A stretch of DNA of 64,000 nucleotides from Cupriavidus sp. P-10. Its GTDB lineage: Bacteria; Pseudomonadota; Gammaproteobacteria; Burkholderiales; Burkholderiaceae. The stretch lies in NCBI RefSeq assembly GCF_003402535.2, contig NZ_AP025171.1:930001-994000 (forward strand). The letters are read 5' to 3'. The notes under the pieces were generated by a model that ran no database searches, was not told the DNA's origin, and saw nothing but the letters and a program-made list of their open reading frames with translations. The translations under genes were made by a program, and so were the position numbers. Below, piece by piece: positions 41,042 to 49,062 of this stretch. Every line of letters starts with the position of its first letter. Position 1 is the stretch's first letter.

Positions 41042-41064
41042 TTTCGCCCTTTGCGTAGGTGTTG

Positions 41065-41163
41065 TTACGGCGTCGTATGCGGTGGAGGTGCGAATGACGG
41101 GACCACCGTGATCACGACCTTGTCCAGGTTCTCCGGGTGCAGCGAATCTTCCAGAAAATGCAT
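41065..41163 (-). pseudogene. N-terminal remnant of a BKACE (beta-keto acid cleavage enzyme) gene
   Basis: A 32-residue frame with AAGGAG at good spacing begins MHFLEDSLHPENLDKVVITV and stops after 12 more residues. From memory of the family, the start HPEN-x-D-K-V/L-V-I-T is the usual N-terminus of a group of 3-keto-5-aminohexanoate cleavage proteins of about 300 residues. The rest of the gene is missing, and the Bug gene starts 23 bases after the stop. An internal deletion best explains this. Confidence 0.5.
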
Positions 41164-41371
41164 TTCGTTCTCCTTGACAGGAGGGCTTGGCTATCGGCGC
41201 CGCGACGATGTTGTTGAGGTCGAGCCGGGATTAGTCTAGTAATCACGGGTCAGTTGGTTTCTCTCACTTCATGACGTTCATGTCTCATTTCATGACAGAC
41301 TGTTGGAGGTGACCGGGTTTTCCCTGAAGGAACGGATCCGGGTTACTCCCCGGTGAAGGAGAAACGATGGG

Positions 41372-41512
41372 TTGATTCGTACGGGGGTGCTGAAGAACTA
41401 TTTCAAGGTTGCGCAGCAATTCATCTACGATGGGGGCAGCGATGCTCACGGGGACGCGCTACACTCGGTGCAAGAGCTGAACTTCAAAATTTTTATCGGT
41501 AGTTCTCTATAA
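41372..41512 (+). CDS. Possible 46-residue small protein upstream of a VOC gene
   Basis: A TTG-started frame (or GTG at 41387) has AAGGAG about 10 bases upstream and reads VLKNYFKVAQQFIYDGG, then AHGDALHSVQELNFKIFIGS. The composition is protein-like. Its TAA overlaps the ribosome site of the VOC gene, consistent with co-translation. It could instead be the tail of a lost gene. Confidence 0.3.
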   Translation: MIRTGVLKNYFKVAQQFIYDGGSDAHGDALHSVQELNFKIFIGSSL

Positions 41513-41521
41513 GGAAAGACC

Positions 41522-41887
41522 ATGGGAATGGAAACCATAGAAATCAAGGCCTACGTCCCGGCACGGGACTTTGCGCTGTCGCGTCGCTTCTATTCCGATC
41601 TCGGGTTCAATGAGACCTTGCTTTCCGCTGAGATGGCTTACTTCAACGCAGGCAATTGCAGTTTCCTGCTACAGAACTTCTACGTGAAGGAGCACGCCGA
41701 AAACTTCATGATGCACATGCTGGTGGCGGACGTAGAAGCATGGTGGGAAAGGGTGGTTTCGCAAGAACTGGCCAGGCGCTACGGAGTGCGAGTCGAGCCG
41801 CCGCAGAATCAGCCCTGGGGCATTCGGGATTTCTGCATTGTCGATCCCACAAGCGTGTTGTGGCGCATTGGGCAAGACCTGGGTTAG
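41522..41887 (+). CDS. VOC (glyoxalase/bleomycin resistance) superfamily protein
   Basis: A 121-residue single-module VOC protein: IEIKAYVPARDFALSRRFYSDLG, then LQNFYVKEHAENFMMHMLV and WGIRDFCIVDPTSVLWRI. The site AAGGAAAG precedes the ATG. The set of metal ligands is incomplete, so a binding role is as likely as catalysis. Confidence 0.8.
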   Translation: MGMETIEIKAYVPARDFALSRRFYSDLGFNETLLSAEMAYFNAGNCSFLLQNFYVKEHAENFMMHMLVADVEAWWERVVSQELARRYGVRVEPPQNQPWGIRDFCIVDPTSVLWRIGQDLG

Positions 41888-41941
41888 TGTCGGCCTTGGG
41901 CCGAGGGCGAGTGATGGACGTCCGTCGACCCAGGAAGTCGT

Positions 41942-42841
41942 TCACCCGGTCTGGAACATCTGGCCAAAGTCGCAGGTCTCCTGAGCCAGCGTGACAATTG
42001 ACGATACAAGCAGGCTCTTCCTGTCGCTCTTGCAGATGGCGGCATACGGCGCTGGCGGCAACGCGGGGCTTACAGAAAGAACCTCCAGCGCGCCAGCATC
42101 GACCATCGGCGCCAGGCACTTCCTGGGCAAATAGCTGATGCCCATACCCGAGACCGTCAGGCCGATGATGGCAACCACGCTGTTGCTGAACAGCGTGTTC
42201 TCCTGGTTCACGCCTATCGATCTCAGCCAGCGGTTGTAAAGCTGGCCGGTCCCCGACCGGTCATCCTGCGTCAGCAGCCGATGCGCAGCCAGCTCGTGCA
42301 TGCGCAGCCGATGGCGACGGCCTGTCAGCCCGGGCTTGCACATCCACGCATTTTCGACGACCCCAACGCGCGTCGACAGGAAGCGCTGGTCGCTGAACAC
42401 ATCGGGGACGATCATCAGGTCTACTTCGTCGGCCAGCAGCTTGTCGCGAAGCACGACGCTGACGTCGACGTGCGGCTCGATGATCACTCGCGGATAGCTG
42501 GCCTGGATCGCGCTCACCAGGCGCGGCAGCCAGGTCATCGCCGTCAGTTCGGTGACGCCGATACGGACGTGACGCTCGAGTACCTCCGGGCGCTGGAACT
42601 GTTCGACCGCCGCGTCGCGCTGCTCGAGCAGCCGCTTGGCCAGCAGGAACATCTCCTCTCCCTTTTCAGTCAGCCGCGCCGATCGCAACGAGCGATCGAA
42701 CAAGGGCGTCTCGAACAGTGCCTCCAGCTCCTGCACTCGCTTCGATACGGCCGATTGCGTGGTGTGCATCTTGTTCGCGGCTTGCGCGAAGCCGCCGAGT
42801 TGTACCACCCAGTAGACCGCCTCCAGTTGCTTGAACGTCAT
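41942..42841 (-). CDS. LysR-type transcriptional regulator
   Basis: A 299-residue LysR regulator. The helix-turn-helix is FAQAANKMHTTQSAVSKRVQELE in the first 45 residues. The effector domain starts near VRIGVTELTAMTWLPRLV. GGAGG is 11 bases before ATG 42841; upstream GTGs overlap that site. It is divergent from the aconitase X operon and is its likely regulator. Confidence 0.92.
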   Translation of the reverse strand: MTFKQLEAVYWVVQLGGFAQAANKMHTTQSAVSKRVQELEALFETPLFDRSLRSARLTEKGEEMFLLAKRLLEQRDAAVEQFQRPEVLERHVRIGVTELTAMTWLPRLVSAIQASYPRVIIEPHVDVSVVLRDKLLADEVDLMIVPDVFSDQRFLSTRVGVVENAWMCKPGLTGRRHRLRMHELAAHRLLTQDDRSGTGQLYNRWLRSIGVNQENTLFSNSVVAIIGLTVSGMGISYLPRKCLAPMVDAGALEVLSVSPALPPAPYAAICKSDRKSLLVSSIVTLAQETCDFGQMFQTG

Positions 42842-43002
42842 CACGGCGCTCACCTCCGACTTCCTATGTATCGATTCATGGAATGTGTACAGATTCCAAT
42901 TTATCGCTTTTTTTGATCGAGATCGAGTACCAGAATGAGTGCATCGATTCCGCCCCAGTACCGCTCCAATGCGACTCGGGCTTCCAGCATGGAGACACAG
43001 GT

Positions 43003-44244
43003 ATGTTGCTGACTGAAGAAGAAACCGGGATGTTGAACGGGGACAAGGGCCTCGCCGTCAAGAAGGCAATGGAGATCCTGGTTGCCCTCGGCGAAAGCTT
43101 TGGTGCCGCAAGGCTCGTTCCGGTCAACAACGTGCATATGGCGGGTTCCTCGGTGCTGGTCGCCGAGGAAGCCGGTACGAGGTTCGTTGAAGATATCCGC
43201 AAGCAGGGCGGTACGTTCGTTACCCGGGTCACAACCAATCCTACGGCTGTCGATCCCACGCAGTGGCAGCAGATCGGCATTCCCGAGTCGGACAGCGTCC
43301 TGCAGGCGCGGCTGACCGATGCCTATGCCGGGATGGGCGCCAATACCTGCAATACCTGCATTCCTTACCTGGTCGGGAACCTGCCGCGCTTTGGCGAGCA
43401 TATGGCATGGGGAGAGTCGTCAGCCGTCGTGTTCGCCAACTCCGTTTGCGGCGCCCGGACCAATCGGGAAGGGGGGCCCAGCGGGCTTGCCTCGGCCCTT
43501 ACCGGCCGCACACCTGAGTATGGATTCCACCTGAAGGAAAACCGTTACGGCAAGTTTCTGGTCAAGGTCGAGACGCCGCTCGATGACATGACCGACTACG
43601 GGACGCTCGGCTATTTCGCCGGCAAGATCGCGGGGCAGGATACGCCGGTGTTTACGGGCATTCCGTCGGACCCGACGGTGGAACAGTTCAAGGCACTGAG
43701 CGCTGCGCTGGCGGCCTCCGCTTCGGTGAGCATGTTTCATGCGGTCGGCGTGACACCGGAGGCGCCAACGCTCGAAGACGCATTCGGCGGCCGCGAGCCG
43801 GAGAAGGTGCTTGTGTTCGGCGAGGCAGAGAAGGCGCAGGCAGAGGCTGCCTTGAACAAGGAGCCATCCGACCATGTGGACTGGATCCTGGTCGGCTGTC
43901 CGAATGCTTCCGTGCAGGAGATTCGGGAAGTGGCGGAAGCCCTGGAGGGCAAGAAAGTCCATCCTGATGTCTCGCTCTGGGTCACCACGGCAGGCGCCAT
44001 GTACGCCATGGCCGAACGGGTTGGCTACATCAAGACGATCGAGGATGCCGGCGGCACCGTGGTGCGGGAAACCTGCCCGTTCCTGGCCCGCAGCCGGGTC
44101 ATTGCGCCGAACAAGGGATACAAGACCCTCACCACCAACTCGGCAAAGATGGCATTTTATGCGCCCGGCCAGTTTGGACTCCTTACCCACTATGGGAATC
44201 TGGATCGCGTAATGAAGGCCGCAGTTGCCGGCGTCTGGAGGTAA
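43003..44244 (+). CDS. Aconitase X catalytic (large) subunit
   Basis: A 413-residue AcnX large subunit (DUF521). Family motifs are NTCIPYLVGNLPRFGEHMAW, ESSAVVFANSVCGARTNREG and TGRTPEYGFHLKENRYG. The C-terminus has TTAGAMYAMAE, RETCPFL and TNSAKMAFYAPGQFG. AcnX enzymes dehydrate or isomerise hydroxy acids; characterised members include cis-3-hydroxy-L-proline dehydratase and mevalonate-5-phosphate dehydratase. The Cys residues in NTC and ETC fit the iron-sulfur ligands. ATG 43003 has GGAG 8 bases upstream. It is 5 bases before the small subunit. Confidence 0.9.
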   Translation: MLLTEEETGMLNGDKGLAVKKAMEILVALGESFGAARLVPVNNVHMAGSSVLVAEEAGTRFVEDIRKQGGTFVTRVTTNPTAVDPTQWQQIGIPESDSVLQARLTDAYAGMGANTCNTCIPYLVGNLPRFGEHMAWGESSAVVFANSVCGARTNREGGPSGLASALTGRTPEYGFHLKENRYGKFLVKVETPLDDMTDYGTLGYFAGKIAGQDTPVFTGIPSDPTVEQFKALSAALAASASVSMFHAVGVTPEAPTLEDAFGGREPEKVLVFGEAEKAQAEAALNKEPSDHVDWILVGCPNASVQEIREVAEALEGKKVHPDVSLWVTTAGAMYAMAERVGYIKTIEDAGGTVVRETCPFLARSRVIAPNKGYKTLTTNSAKMAFYAPGQFGLLTHYGNLDRVMKAAVAGVWR

Positions 44245-44249
44245 TCAGC

Positions 44250-44702
44250 ATGACGACCCATCAATTCGTTCTGAAGGGACGCAAGATCGTCACGGGCAAG
44301 GCCAGCGGAGAGGCTGTCGTCACCAAGGAAGCGATCAGCTTCAATGGCGGGGTCGACAACATGACCGGCATCGTCACCGAGCCCGGCCATGAACTGGAGG
44401 GTGTCAGTATTGCCGGCAAGGTGCTGGTGTTCCTGACGGGGAAGGGCTCCACCGGCGGCTCGTACAAGATTTACGACATGGTGTCGCGCGGCACCGCCCC
44501 GGTTGCCTTCGTACAGGTGACTCCCGAAGCGATCACCACGATCGGCGCGATTATCGGGAATATCCCGGTCGTCGCCGGACTGGATCAGGATCCCACGCTT
44601 GCCATTTCCACCGGGGATCTTGTCGAGATGGATGCGGATGCCGGCATCGTTTCGGTGACCACTAAAAAGAAGCACCAGGAAGCCACGCCCCCGGCGGCAT
44701 AG
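44250..44702 (+). CDS. Aconitase X small (swivelling) subunit
   Basis: A 150-residue DUF126-type protein. GEAVVTKEAISFNGGVD, then IAGKVLVFLTGKGSTGGSY and RGTAPVAFVQVTPE match the small subunit that swivels onto the AcnX large subunit. GGAGG precedes the ATG, with the large-subunit stop between. The separate large and small genes mark a two-protein type of AcnX. Confidence 0.9.
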   Translation: MTTHQFVLKGRKIVTGKASGEAVVTKEAISFNGGVDNMTGIVTEPGHELEGVSIAGKVLVFLTGKGSTGGSYKIYDMVSRGTAPVAFVQVTPEAITTIGAIIGNIPVVAGLDQDPTLAISTGDLVEMDADAGIVSVTTKKKHQEATPPAA

Positions 44703-44767
44703 CGCATCCAGTTCGATTGCGCTGACCGCACGCAGCAGCGCACATAAAACCATTACCGGAGACAACC

Positions 44768-45736
44768 ATGACCCGACGTTTCGTCCACGTCGCTGTTGCC
44801 GCCTGCGCGGCGTTTGCGACTTTCACCGCCCAGGCCAGCGACTGGCCTTCGAAAAAGCCGATCACGCTGGTCGTGCCGCTTGCCCCCGGCGGCAGCACCG
44901 ATTCCACCGCGCGCCTGCTTGCCGACAAACTTGGCAAGGAACTGAAGCAGCAGGTCATCGTGGAAAACCGGGCCGGTGCCGGCGGCAACATCGGCGCTGC
45001 CTACGTGGCGAAGGCGGCGCCGGACGGCTACACGCTGCTGATGGCCACCAGCACGATCGCCACCAACGTCACGCTCTACAAGAACATGGGTTTCGACCTG
45101 CGCAAGGACCTGGTTCCGGTATCGCAGGTGGCGTTGATCCCGAACGTGCTCACCATCAACAACGCTGTGCCGGCCAAGACACTGCAGGAGTTCGTTGAAT
45201 ATGTCCGGCAGAAGAAGGGACCCGTCAGCTATGGTTCCGCCGGTAACGGCACGGCGTCGCACCTGTCCGGAGCGCTGTTCAACAGCATGGCGCATGCCGA
45301 AATGCTTCATGTTCCCTACAAGGGCGGTGCGCCCGCCAATGCCGACCTGATCGGCGGGCAGATCCAGGCGGTGTTCTCGCCCATGGTGGAGGTGCTGCCG
45401 TTCATCGACAGCGGCAAGCTGCGCGCCCTCGGCGTCACGACCAAAAGCCGCTCGTCACGCCTGCCCAACGTGCCCGCGGTCGGCGAGGTGCTGCCGGGAT
45501 TCGAGGTGACGCTCTGGAACGGCGTCTTCGCGTCCGCGGCTACGCCGCAGGCCGTGGTCGACAAGCTGGCCGCGGCGATCCAGAAGGTTGCGCAGGACCC
45601 GACCTTCCGCAAGACGCTGGCCGACCAGGGCTCCACGCCGGTGGGCAATACGCCGGCGGAGTTCAGGAAGATCCTCGACCAGGAAATCGACAAGTGGGGC
45701 AAGCTCGTCAAGCTCTCGGGCGCGAGCGTCGAATAA
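44768..45736 (+). CDS. Bug/TctC-family periplasmic solute-binding protein
   Basis: A 322-residue receptor with a signal peptide (VHVAVAACAAFATFTAQAS) and motifs ITLVVPLAPGGSTDSTARLL and VENRAGAGGNIGAAYVA. It follows the AcnX genes by 65 bases and precedes the beta-propeller gene by 11. It probably captures the hydroxy acid handled by AcnX and the RraA enzymes. Confidence 0.92.
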   Translation: MTRRFVHVAVAACAAFATFTAQASDWPSKKPITLVVPLAPGGSTDSTARLLADKLGKELKQQVIVENRAGAGGNIGAAYVAKAAPDGYTLLMATSTIATNVTLYKNMGFDLRKDLVPVSQVALIPNVLTINNAVPAKTLQEFVEYVRQKKGPVSYGSAGNGTASHLSGALFNSMAHAEMLHVPYKGGAPANADLIGGQIQAVFSPMVEVLPFIDSGKLRALGVTTKSRSSRLPNVPAVGEVLPGFEVTLWNGVFASAATPQAVVDKLAAAIQKVAQDPTFRKTLADQGSTPVGNTPAEFRKILDQEIDKWGKLVKLSGASVE

Positions 45737-45747
45737 AGCGCAGGCGC

Positions 45748-46932
45748 ATGACCATGACCAATGCTCAGTCATTCCTCCTGCGCTGCACGCTGGCCGCCGC
45801 CGTGGCCGGTACGCTCGCCGCGTGCGCCGGTACACCCGTAGCCCCCAAGCCGTCCGCTTACTTTCTCTCCGTGCAGGATGGCCGCGCCGGGCTGGTCGAC
45901 GGCAAGCCCGTGGTGCGCAACGCGGGCGACACCCTGGCCGTCGTCGAGCTTGCCGATGGACGCCTGCGCGTGGCGCAGCAGATCGAGATGCCGACCTCGC
46001 TGGTCGGGCCGCCCAGCTCCATCGCCATCGCCCCCGGCGGGCGCCTGGCGCTGGTCAGCGCGGCGACGCGACGCGACCCTTCCGATGCGACCAAGGTGGC
46101 CACGTTCGACCTCGTGTCGGTGGTGGCGCTGGATCCCGGCGCCGGTCCGCGCGTCGTCGGCAACGTGCGGACCGGCGCCGGCGCATCCGGCATCTCGATC
46201 AACCGGGCCGGCACGCTGGCGTTGGTCGCCAATCGCACCGAGGGCTCCGTTTCCGTGCTCGCCATCGAGGGGGAGCAGGTACAGGCCGTCGGCAAGCTGC
46301 AGCTCGGTGACAAGTCTGGTCCGGCGCACGTCGCCTTTACACCAGATGGCCGCCGTGCCCTCGTGAGCCGCGATGGCGATAACCGCGTCAGCCTGCTGGC
46401 CATCGACGGCCGCTCGGTCACGCTCGACCCGCGCGAATTGTATGCCGGCCTGCGTCCTTATGGACTCGACGTGTCGCCGGACGGCGCGTGGGCCGCAGTG
46501 ACCAACCTCGGCGCGGGGCAGGGCGACGCCGACACGATCAGCCTTATCGACCTGCGGGTGCAACCGCCGCGCGTGGTCGATACGGTCACCGTGGGGCAGA
46601 CGCCGGAAGGCATCTTCTTTTCGCCCGACGGGCGCTTGGTCGGCGTGACCGTCATCGATGGCAGCAACAAGCCGCAGGCTTCTGCCTTCCATGGCACCGC
46701 GCGCTATCGCCTGTTCAGCATCGAAGGCGGCCGTCTGCGGCAGGCCGCGCAGCTGGCTGGCGGGCAATGGCTGCAAGGCCATGCCTTCACGCCGGACGGC
46801 AACGCGGTGCTGGTGCAGGACGCCGCCAACCGTCAGATACGCCTTTACCGGAACGTGGGCGGCACGCTGGCCGACAGCGGCGAGCGCGTGCAGCTCGATG
46901 GCGCCCCCGCCGCGCTCAAGCTCTGGCGCTGA
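45748..46932 (+). CDS. YncE/lactonase-like beta-propeller lipoprotein
   Basis: A 394-residue protein with a lipobox-like signal (AAAVAGTLAACAGTP). The rest is a repeated beta-propeller: motifs such as SSIAIAPGGRLALVSAA, AHVAFTPDGRRALVSRDGD, YGLDVSPDGAWAAVTNLG and HAFTPDGNAVLVQDAANR recur about every 45 residues. Such proteins can be sugar-acid lactonases or binding scaffolds. In this operon it may act on the substrate outside the membrane. ATG 45748 or 45754 are both possible. Confidence 0.82.
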   Translation: MTMTNAQSFLLRCTLAAAVAGTLAACAGTPVAPKPSAYFLSVQDGRAGLVDGKPVVRNAGDTLAVVELADGRLRVAQQIEMPTSLVGPPSSIAIAPGGRLALVSAATRRDPSDATKVATFDLVSVVALDPGAGPRVVGNVRTGAGASGISINRAGTLALVANRTEGSVSVLAIEGEQVQAVGKLQLGDKSGPAHVAFTPDGRRALVSRDGDNRVSLLAIDGRSVTLDPRELYAGLRPYGLDVSPDGAWAAVTNLGAGQGDADTISLIDLRVQPPRVVDTVTVGQTPEGIFFSPDGRLVGVTVIDGSNKPQASAFHGTARYRLFSIEGGRLRQAAQLAGGQWLQGHAFTPDGNAVLVQDAANRQIRLYRNVGGTLADSGERVQLDGAPAALKLWR

Positions 46933-46983
46933 AGCAACAGCGGCCTGCCGAATGTCATCACCAATCTTTGAGGGATTCATCAA

Positions 46984-47652
46984 ATGAAACAGCCTTCCTT
47001 GCTTGAGCGCCTTGCCGCGCTCGACACCAATACGGTCTCCGACGCGCTTGATTTCCTGGGATTGCCCGGCGCCACGCATGGCCTGCTGCCGTTGTGGGAC
47101 TGCCCGAAGATCGTGGGCCGCGCCAGCACGATCCAGCTCGGGCCCAAGACCGATGCCAGGCCCACGGTGCACCTGATTTCGCCGGTGATTGACGCGGTGG
47201 ACACCGATGACCGCGTACTCGTGATCGCTGGCGGTGTCGATGGCATCTCGTGCTGGGGCGACATCCTCGCCAATGCGGCCTGTGCGAAGAAGATCAGGGG
47301 TTCCGTCATCGACGGCTACAGCCGCGACATCGAGGGCAGCGAGTCGATCGACTACCCGGTCTACGGCCGCGGCATCACCATGATCAGCGCGCGCAACCGC
47401 GTGATCCAGACCGGCTCGGGCGAGCCGGTGCAGGTCAGGGGCGTGACGGTGCGCCAGGACGACTACGTGATCGCCGACCGCTGCGGCGCGGTGTTCGTGC
47501 CGGCAGCGCGCATCGAAGAGGTGCTCGGCCTTGGCGAACGCATCGCGCGCCGCCAGGACGGCATGGTGGCCGCGGTGCGCACCGGCCGCCCGGTCGCGGA
47601 AGTCATGCACGACAAAGAGTTTGAAGCCATCAATCAAGGAGGCACGAAATGA
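46984..47652 (+). CDS. RraA-family lyase 1 (HMG/CHA aldolase-like)
   Basis: A 222-residue RraA-family protein. GGVDGISCWGDILANAACAK, then IRGSVIDGYSRDI give the metal and substrate site of 4-hydroxy-4-methyl-2-oxoglutarate aldolases, including the R-D pair that the RNase regulator RraA lacks or alters. The protein is likely a class II aldolase or oxaloacetate-type decarboxylase. It begins a run of three paralogs joined by 4-base overlaps. Confidence 0.88.
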   Translation: MKQPSLLERLAALDTNTVSDALDFLGLPGATHGLLPLWDCPKIVGRASTIQLGPKTDARPTVHLISPVIDAVDTDDRVLVIAGGVDGISCWGDILANAACAKKIRGSVIDGYSRDIEGSESIDYPVYGRGITMISARNRVIQTGSGEPVQVRGVTVRQDDYVIADRCGAVFVPAARIEEVLGLGERIARRQDGMVAAVRTGRPVAEVMHDKEFEAINQGGTK

Positions 47653-48326
47653 ACGCACCCGCCATGCGCGCAGAAGACAAGGAACTGGTAGCCCTGTTCG
47701 AAGGACTGGATACCCCAGGCGTATCCGATGCCATGGACAAGCTGGGCCTGCCCGGCCAATGCCTGGGCATCGCGCCGCTGGACAACTACAAGGGCACGGT
47801 CGTCGGTCCGGCATTTACTGTCAAGTATGTGTCGGCGACCACGCCGGCCGGGTCGGTCGGCGACTTTATCGATGAGGTGGCCGAGGGCGACGTCATCGTG
47901 ATCGACAACGACGGCCGCACCGACTGCACCGTGTGGGGCGACATCATGACCCAGTACGCCGGCCTGCGCCGGATCGGCGCCACCGTCATCGACGGTGTCT
48001 GCCGCGACGTCTCCAAGGCGCTGGGCGATGGCTACCCGCTGTTCACCAAAGGCCGCTTCATGCGCACCGGCAAGGACCGTGTGCAGGTCGAGGCCGCGGG
48101 CGTGCCGGTGTCCATCGGCACCGCTCGCGTAGCCGCGCGCGACATCGTGGTGGCGGACGCCAACGGTGTCGTGGTGGTACCGCGTGAACGCGCCCGGGAA
48201 GTGGCGGACGTCACGCGGCAGATCGAAGGCGTAGAAGCCCAGATCCGCGCGCAGATCGCACAAGGCAAGACCCTGGGCGAGGCGCGCGAAGTGCTGGGCT
48301 ACCACACGCTGCAAAGGAAAGCATGA
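47649..48326 (+). CDS. RraA-family lyase 2
   Basis: A 225-residue paralog of the preceding gene. The ATG overlaps the upstream TGA. Active-site motifs are DCTVWGDIMTQYAGLR and GATVIDGVCRDVSK, with the R-D pair kept. It ends with an Arg/Glu-rich helix. Its local sequence differs clearly from paralogs 1 and 3, so it is not a recent duplicate. Confidence 0.88.
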   Translation: MNAPAMRAEDKELVALFEGLDTPGVSDAMDKLGLPGQCLGIAPLDNYKGTVVGPAFTVKYVSATTPAGSVGDFIDEVAEGDVIVIDNDGRTDCTVWGDIMTQYAGLRRIGATVIDGVCRDVSKALGDGYPLFTKGRFMRTGKDRVQVEAAGVPVSIGTARVAARDIVVADANGVVVVPRERAREVADVTRQIEGVEAQIRAQIAQGKTLGEAREVLGYHTLQRKA

Positions 48327-48973
48327 TGACCGCATCCCACACCCCATACAGCGGCGCCACCCTTGAGCTGGCGCGCAAGCTGGGCTCGTCCACGCTCTAT
48401 GAGGCCTCGGGCCTGCCCACCAGCGCGGTCGATCCACTGGTCCGAACCATCTGGCCCGGCGCCTCGGTTGCCGGTCCCGCTTACCCGCTGGAATGCGCAC
48501 CGGGCGACAACCTGGCCATTCACGTCGCGATGGAAAAAGCGCCGTGCGGCAGCATCCTGGTCGTGTCCACAGGCGGCTTCGTGGCAGGCTATTGGGGCGA
48601 AGTGCTGACGGTCGCGGCCGAGGCGGCCGGCATCGCCGCACTGGTGATCGACGGCGGCGTGCGCGATATCGCGGCACTGACCGCTCGGCGCTTCCCGGCG
48701 TTTTCGCGCGGGATCTCCGTGCGCGGAACAATCAAGGCCAGTGTCCCGTCGGTGGGGCAGCCCCTCAGCTTCACGGGTACCCCGGTAGCCGCCGGCGACC
48801 TGGTGGTGGCGGACGATGATGGCGTGGTTGTCATTCCGGCGGCGCATGTCGAGGCGACCCTGGCCCAGGGTCAGGCTCGCTTCGACAAGGAAGCAGGGAT
48901 GATGGACGAACTGCGCCAGGGGCGTACGACGCTTGACCTGATGGGCTTGTCCCGCTGGCGGGAAGGTACGTGA
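48323..48973 (+). CDS. RraA-family lyase 3
   Basis: A 216-residue third paralog with ATG overlapping the stop of the second. Motifs are TGGFVAGYWGEVLTVAAEAA and ALVIDGGVRDIAAL, with the R-D pair kept. Among the three it is closest to the standard HMG/CHA aldolase layout. The set could form a mixed oligomer or catalyse successive steps. The operon ends at a hairpin downstream. Confidence 0.88.
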   Translation: MMTASHTPYSGATLELARKLGSSTLYEASGLPTSAVDPLVRTIWPGASVAGPAYPLECAPGDNLAIHVAMEKAPCGSILVVSTGGFVAGYWGEVLTVAAEAAGIAALVIDGGVRDIAALTARRFPAFSRGISVRGTIKASVPSVGQPLSFTGTPVAAGDLVVADDDGVVVIPAAHVEATLAQGQARFDKEAGMMDELRQGRTTLDLMGLSRWREGT

Positions 48974-49006
48974 CGGCCCAGGCCCGCAGGGTTTGCCGGT
49001 GCAACT

Positions 49007-49041
49007 GCAGCTACCCTTGATTCGCAAGGGGTAGGTGCTGC
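49007..49041. terminator. Hairpin between convergent operons
   Basis: GCAGC and GCTGC flank an inner stem CTACCCTTG with CAAGGGGTAG (one bulge) over a 5-base loop. It lies between the third RraA gene and the convergent AI-2E-type permease gene. Confidence 0.6.
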
Positions 49042-49062
49042 GTAAGCAGAAAGGCACGAAAC

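Noticed and set aside
45769..47814. A 681-residue minus-strand open frame
   Set aside because: It is antisense to the propeller and RraA genes and has no recognisable motif.
46984..48973. Reading the RraA genes as RNase E inhibitors
   Set aside because: All three keep the R-D active-site pair, and they sit in a carboxylate operon, which fits aldolase/decarboxylase members better.
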